Shown: positions 61,852 to 64,000 of the stretch, piece by piece
Layout of the letters: every line of letters starts with the position of its first letter
Numbering within the stretch: the first letter of the stretch is position 1
Source of the DNA: Phymatolithon calcareum
Lineage: Eukaryota > Rhodophyta > Florideophyceae > Hapalidiales
Direction of reading: 5' to 3'
DNA: 64,000 nucleotides
NCBI GenBank assembly: GCA_977006965.1
Contig: OZ345354.1
Span: 1,550,001-1,614,000, forward strand
Notes under the pieces: model-generated
Told to the model about the DNA's origin: nothing
Database searches by the model: none
Seen by the model: the letters and a program-made list of their open reading frames with translations, nothing else
Made by a program: the position numbers and the translations under genes

Positions 61852-61978
61852 CAATGGACTGATGTTTGACGATATCCTAAACCAAGGTATCGAATCGTCC
61901 ATAAAAGACGCTTCCGACTACAGCAAGTGGAGTCGCATGAAGCCTTCTAGACGTGCTAGCCTCTTAGGGGAATAAAGC

Positions 61979-62016
<38 letters not shown>

Positions 62017-62028
62017 ATGGACTGATGT
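61852..62028 (+). mobile_element. 5'-truncated LINE with (ATC)12 tail and 14-bp TSD
   Basis: The direct repeat CAATGGACTGATGT lies at 61852-61865 and 62015-62028. Between them is a 149-bp insert. Its frame (61868-61975) ends DASDYSKWSRMKPSRRASLL GE and TAA, the kind of W-containing C-terminus seen in LINE ORF2 proteins. The stop overlaps AATAAA and is followed by twelve ATC units (61980-62015). Target duplication, 5' truncation and a simple-repeat tail together identify a LINE insertion. Confidence 0.8.
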
Positions 62029-62836
62029 AATCAATTGTTGCACTTTGTGGTTGTCAATAGCCTGCGAAAGGTGAGATTGTGAATTCCCTGCTTGTGACAC
62101 ATCCTCACGCTTGATTGAAGAACTTTAGTTCTCCTTCGGCACCGACATCATTGATTCCTGGATCTCGTGGGGATTCTACCCTTTGGAGATGCATGGTATA
62201 TCCCCACTACCAATGGATGAAAGATGTGTACATCTCCATTGAGTTCAGACCGCAGTCCTCCTTTCCGATTGGAGACAGCAACTGCAGTGACCACAATTTG
62301 CAAGGTACCATGCAGTTCCTTGTCCGCATGTAGTTGAAGATTCTTAGGCGTAGATTTGGGCAGCAAGTACCATCGCCATCGGCACATGTTGATGCCATGT
62401 CTATTCGGAGCGCTTCGATGGGGAGCTTCGGCAAGGACACTGTCGCATCCTGGATAGATGGACCGAGAACTTGCAATCAAAGACATGTGTTGCGCCGAAC
62501 GACGTTTGGGAAGATTAGCTGACTCACGATGCGATTTTTTGTGCACGGCATTTTACTTCGATCGCACATCAGTTGATAATATGTCAGGGAACCACGAGAA
62601 ACACACCTTAAAGAAATGGAGTTTAACGAGGCTCCCCATCAGACAGCCAACAAACGTAAGTTACTTTGGTTTGCAATTTGTTCCGTGAAAAAGGATTGAG
62701 ATATTTAGTTTGCTCTAGGAACGCCGTGCATGACTCGACAATTGCCACGATTGGTCACGGGAAGAACTGGGGACCAAAGAATAGAAGAACTGTCTGGCAG
62801 AGCCCGATAGGGACTATGTTCACATGACGAACTAGA
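62029..62836. other. Intergenic region, no gene supported
   Basis: Short overlapping frames only. None has a domain or splice pattern that I recognise. It includes the 3' flank of the starch-binding gene on the minus strand. Confidence 0.45.
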
Positions 62837-63674
62837 CTAGTTAGAATGCATATCTGCATTAGACGGACCCAAATACATAATTTTGTTGTTAGCAATAGCA
62901 TATTTTCCGGGCAGAAAGACAGCATAGTTGTTCGTGTTGTTATTGTCCCACTCATCGCCACCATCAGTAAAAGCGAACTCTATCTGTGTTGAAATTTGCA
63001 CGCGGTAGAACCAAAAGTCGCCCTCAGAAACAGTCATGGCCATAGCCGAGCTCACCCATTTTGACGCCCCATTGAGGGAATAGGTGAGGAAAGACTTGCG
63101 CCACAGAGGATTCGACCTGTAGTAGATTTCAACAAAGCGGTCAGCCGGACGTAAGCAGCGAAGACACTCGAAGACATCTGCGTTTCCGACTTTCTTCAAC
63201 GCGGATTGGGCGTCAACCACATAGCGTCCCGGTGACTCAATCACATGGTTCGACCCATCAGATGGATGAAATACAGTGCGGTTCAAATCAGTGAGGCGAA
63301 ACTCGAGGCGGTTTGCCTGGATGCGAAAGGCTCTGAATCCGGGCCTCACATTCTCTGCATCGATAAGCTGCGTTTCGAAGTAAAAGAAAAGTGTTGCCCA
63401 ACTGTGTTAGGCAAGACATGCAGTCGCGGTCAGGCGAACAGGGGGAAGGTGAGTGATAGTAGCGTACCATGTATTTCCCGAAGGGAATCCACCGGTCTTT
63501 GTCTTTCTTGTAGGATATCTGCGCCGTTTCCCATGCTCGATCCGAACGATGAGAAAAGTAGATTTCGATCCATCTGTCACCCAGCGGGCTTCCTTCAAAT
63601 GCATCGAGGTTTGGTCCCTTCATGGTCGGTGAAAGGACCACGAGAGCCCCGCGCGGATGGAGTGGAGAAGCCAA
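62837..63674 (-). CDS. Starch-binding protein with CBM25/53-type domains
   Basis: Two exons on the minus strand: 63674 (or further upstream) to 63468, and 63367 to 62837, with a 100-nt GT-AG intron. Joined they give 245 aa in frame from MASPLHPRG. Two related modules are visible. The first has DRWIEIYFSHRSDRAWETAQ, ISYKKDKDRWIPF and, after the intron, RLEFRLTDL. The second has DRFVEIYYRSNPLW, FLTYSLNGASKWV, then IEFAFTDGGDEWDNNNTNNY. The W(D)NN-N-Y pattern with the earlier surface Trp and Tyr residues is typical of CBM25/CBM53, found in starch synthase III and starch-associated proteins. Floridean starch in the cytosol would be the ligand if this is a red alga. Upstream exons may lie beyond 63674. 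Confidence 0.75.
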
Positions 63675-64000
63675 CTACACCTTTTCAGGACGTGGTCGGA
63701 ATTTCATGCGCTTCCGGCACGGTGGCAAGGCATCGGTCTCGGATTCCCTTGATGCATCGAATAAGAGCACAATCACCGATAGGGAGATCAATATAAAATG
63801 GATTTGGACGGATTACAGCGCCGTGATCTGATTGCCTTCAATTAGATCACCTCTGCAACCGCTCAGTCCTGTGCTCAATTTGGCGGGAACTGGAAATGAG
63901 TGGCGTTATATGACCTTGGAATTCCACTTGTTATGACTTTTAGTAGGACGTTACATACGACGCTCTTCTCCAACAAGAAAGGCGCAAATTGCTTTTTGAT
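63675..64000. other. Window end, possible 5' part of the starch-binding gene
   Basis: No separate gene is supported. A short plus-strand frame runs against the minus-strand gene. An additional 5' exon or the promoter of the starch-binding gene may lie here or past the edge. Confidence 0.35.

Overview
The window looks like nuclear DNA of a photosynthetic eukaryote, most likely a red alga. It carries an MGDG synthase (chloroplast galactolipid), a CBM25/53-type starch-binding protein, a FKBP with a thylakoid-lumen-like leader, mitochondrial lipoyl synthase and COQ2, cytosolic RPS20 and Pelota, and a chromodomain Ty3/gypsy element. Introns are few and short (six inferred, 91-139 nt, GT-AG). The red-algal assignment is inference; no marker gene proves the species.

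Left part (1-36 kb), single-copy genes with relics between them. 1-1.6 kb holds decayed relics, including a pseudogene of the gene at 3.4-6.9 kb. That gene is a 1180-aa repeat-rich protein, possibly ELL-like, whose N-terminal domain and 5' UTR were tandemly duplicated in frame. Then come a CUE-like membrane protein, a WEE1-type kinase, a CobW/ZNG1 GTPase, a Mutator-like MITE with 10-bp target duplication, a membrane protein beside its decayed tandem copy, MGDG synthase, a three-intron mitochondrial protein, COQ2, CDT2/DTL with a C-terminal PIP-box-like motif, RPS20, Pelota, lipoyl synthase, a coiled-coil protein and a lumenal-type FKBP.

Right part (36-62 kb), a recent amplicon. A ~5.85-kb unit is present as two full direct copies (A, B), a truncated third (C) and a more diverged inverted copy (D). 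Each full unit contains a 318-aa coiled-coil ORF, an acyl-CoA oxidase (ACX) pseudogene on the same strand, and an ABC1/UbiB-type kinase pseudogene on the other strand. Pentanucleotide and heptanucleotide tracts inside the unit differ in length between copies. Copy D keeps 906 bp (the ACX 3' end) missing from A and B, and is split by a young chromodomain Ty3/gypsy retrotransposon (identical-length 292-bp LTRs with one difference, 5-bp target duplication, empty sites visible in A and B). A 5'-truncated LINE with an (ATC)12 tail and 14-bp target duplication lies just outside D.

The last 1.2 kb has a CBM25/53-type gene. The single-copy genes are ordinary housekeeping genes of unrelated pathways. 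No operon-like arrangement is evident. The striking biology is structural: segmental amplification of a locus made largely of pseudogenes, overlaid by LTR, LINE and MITE insertions.
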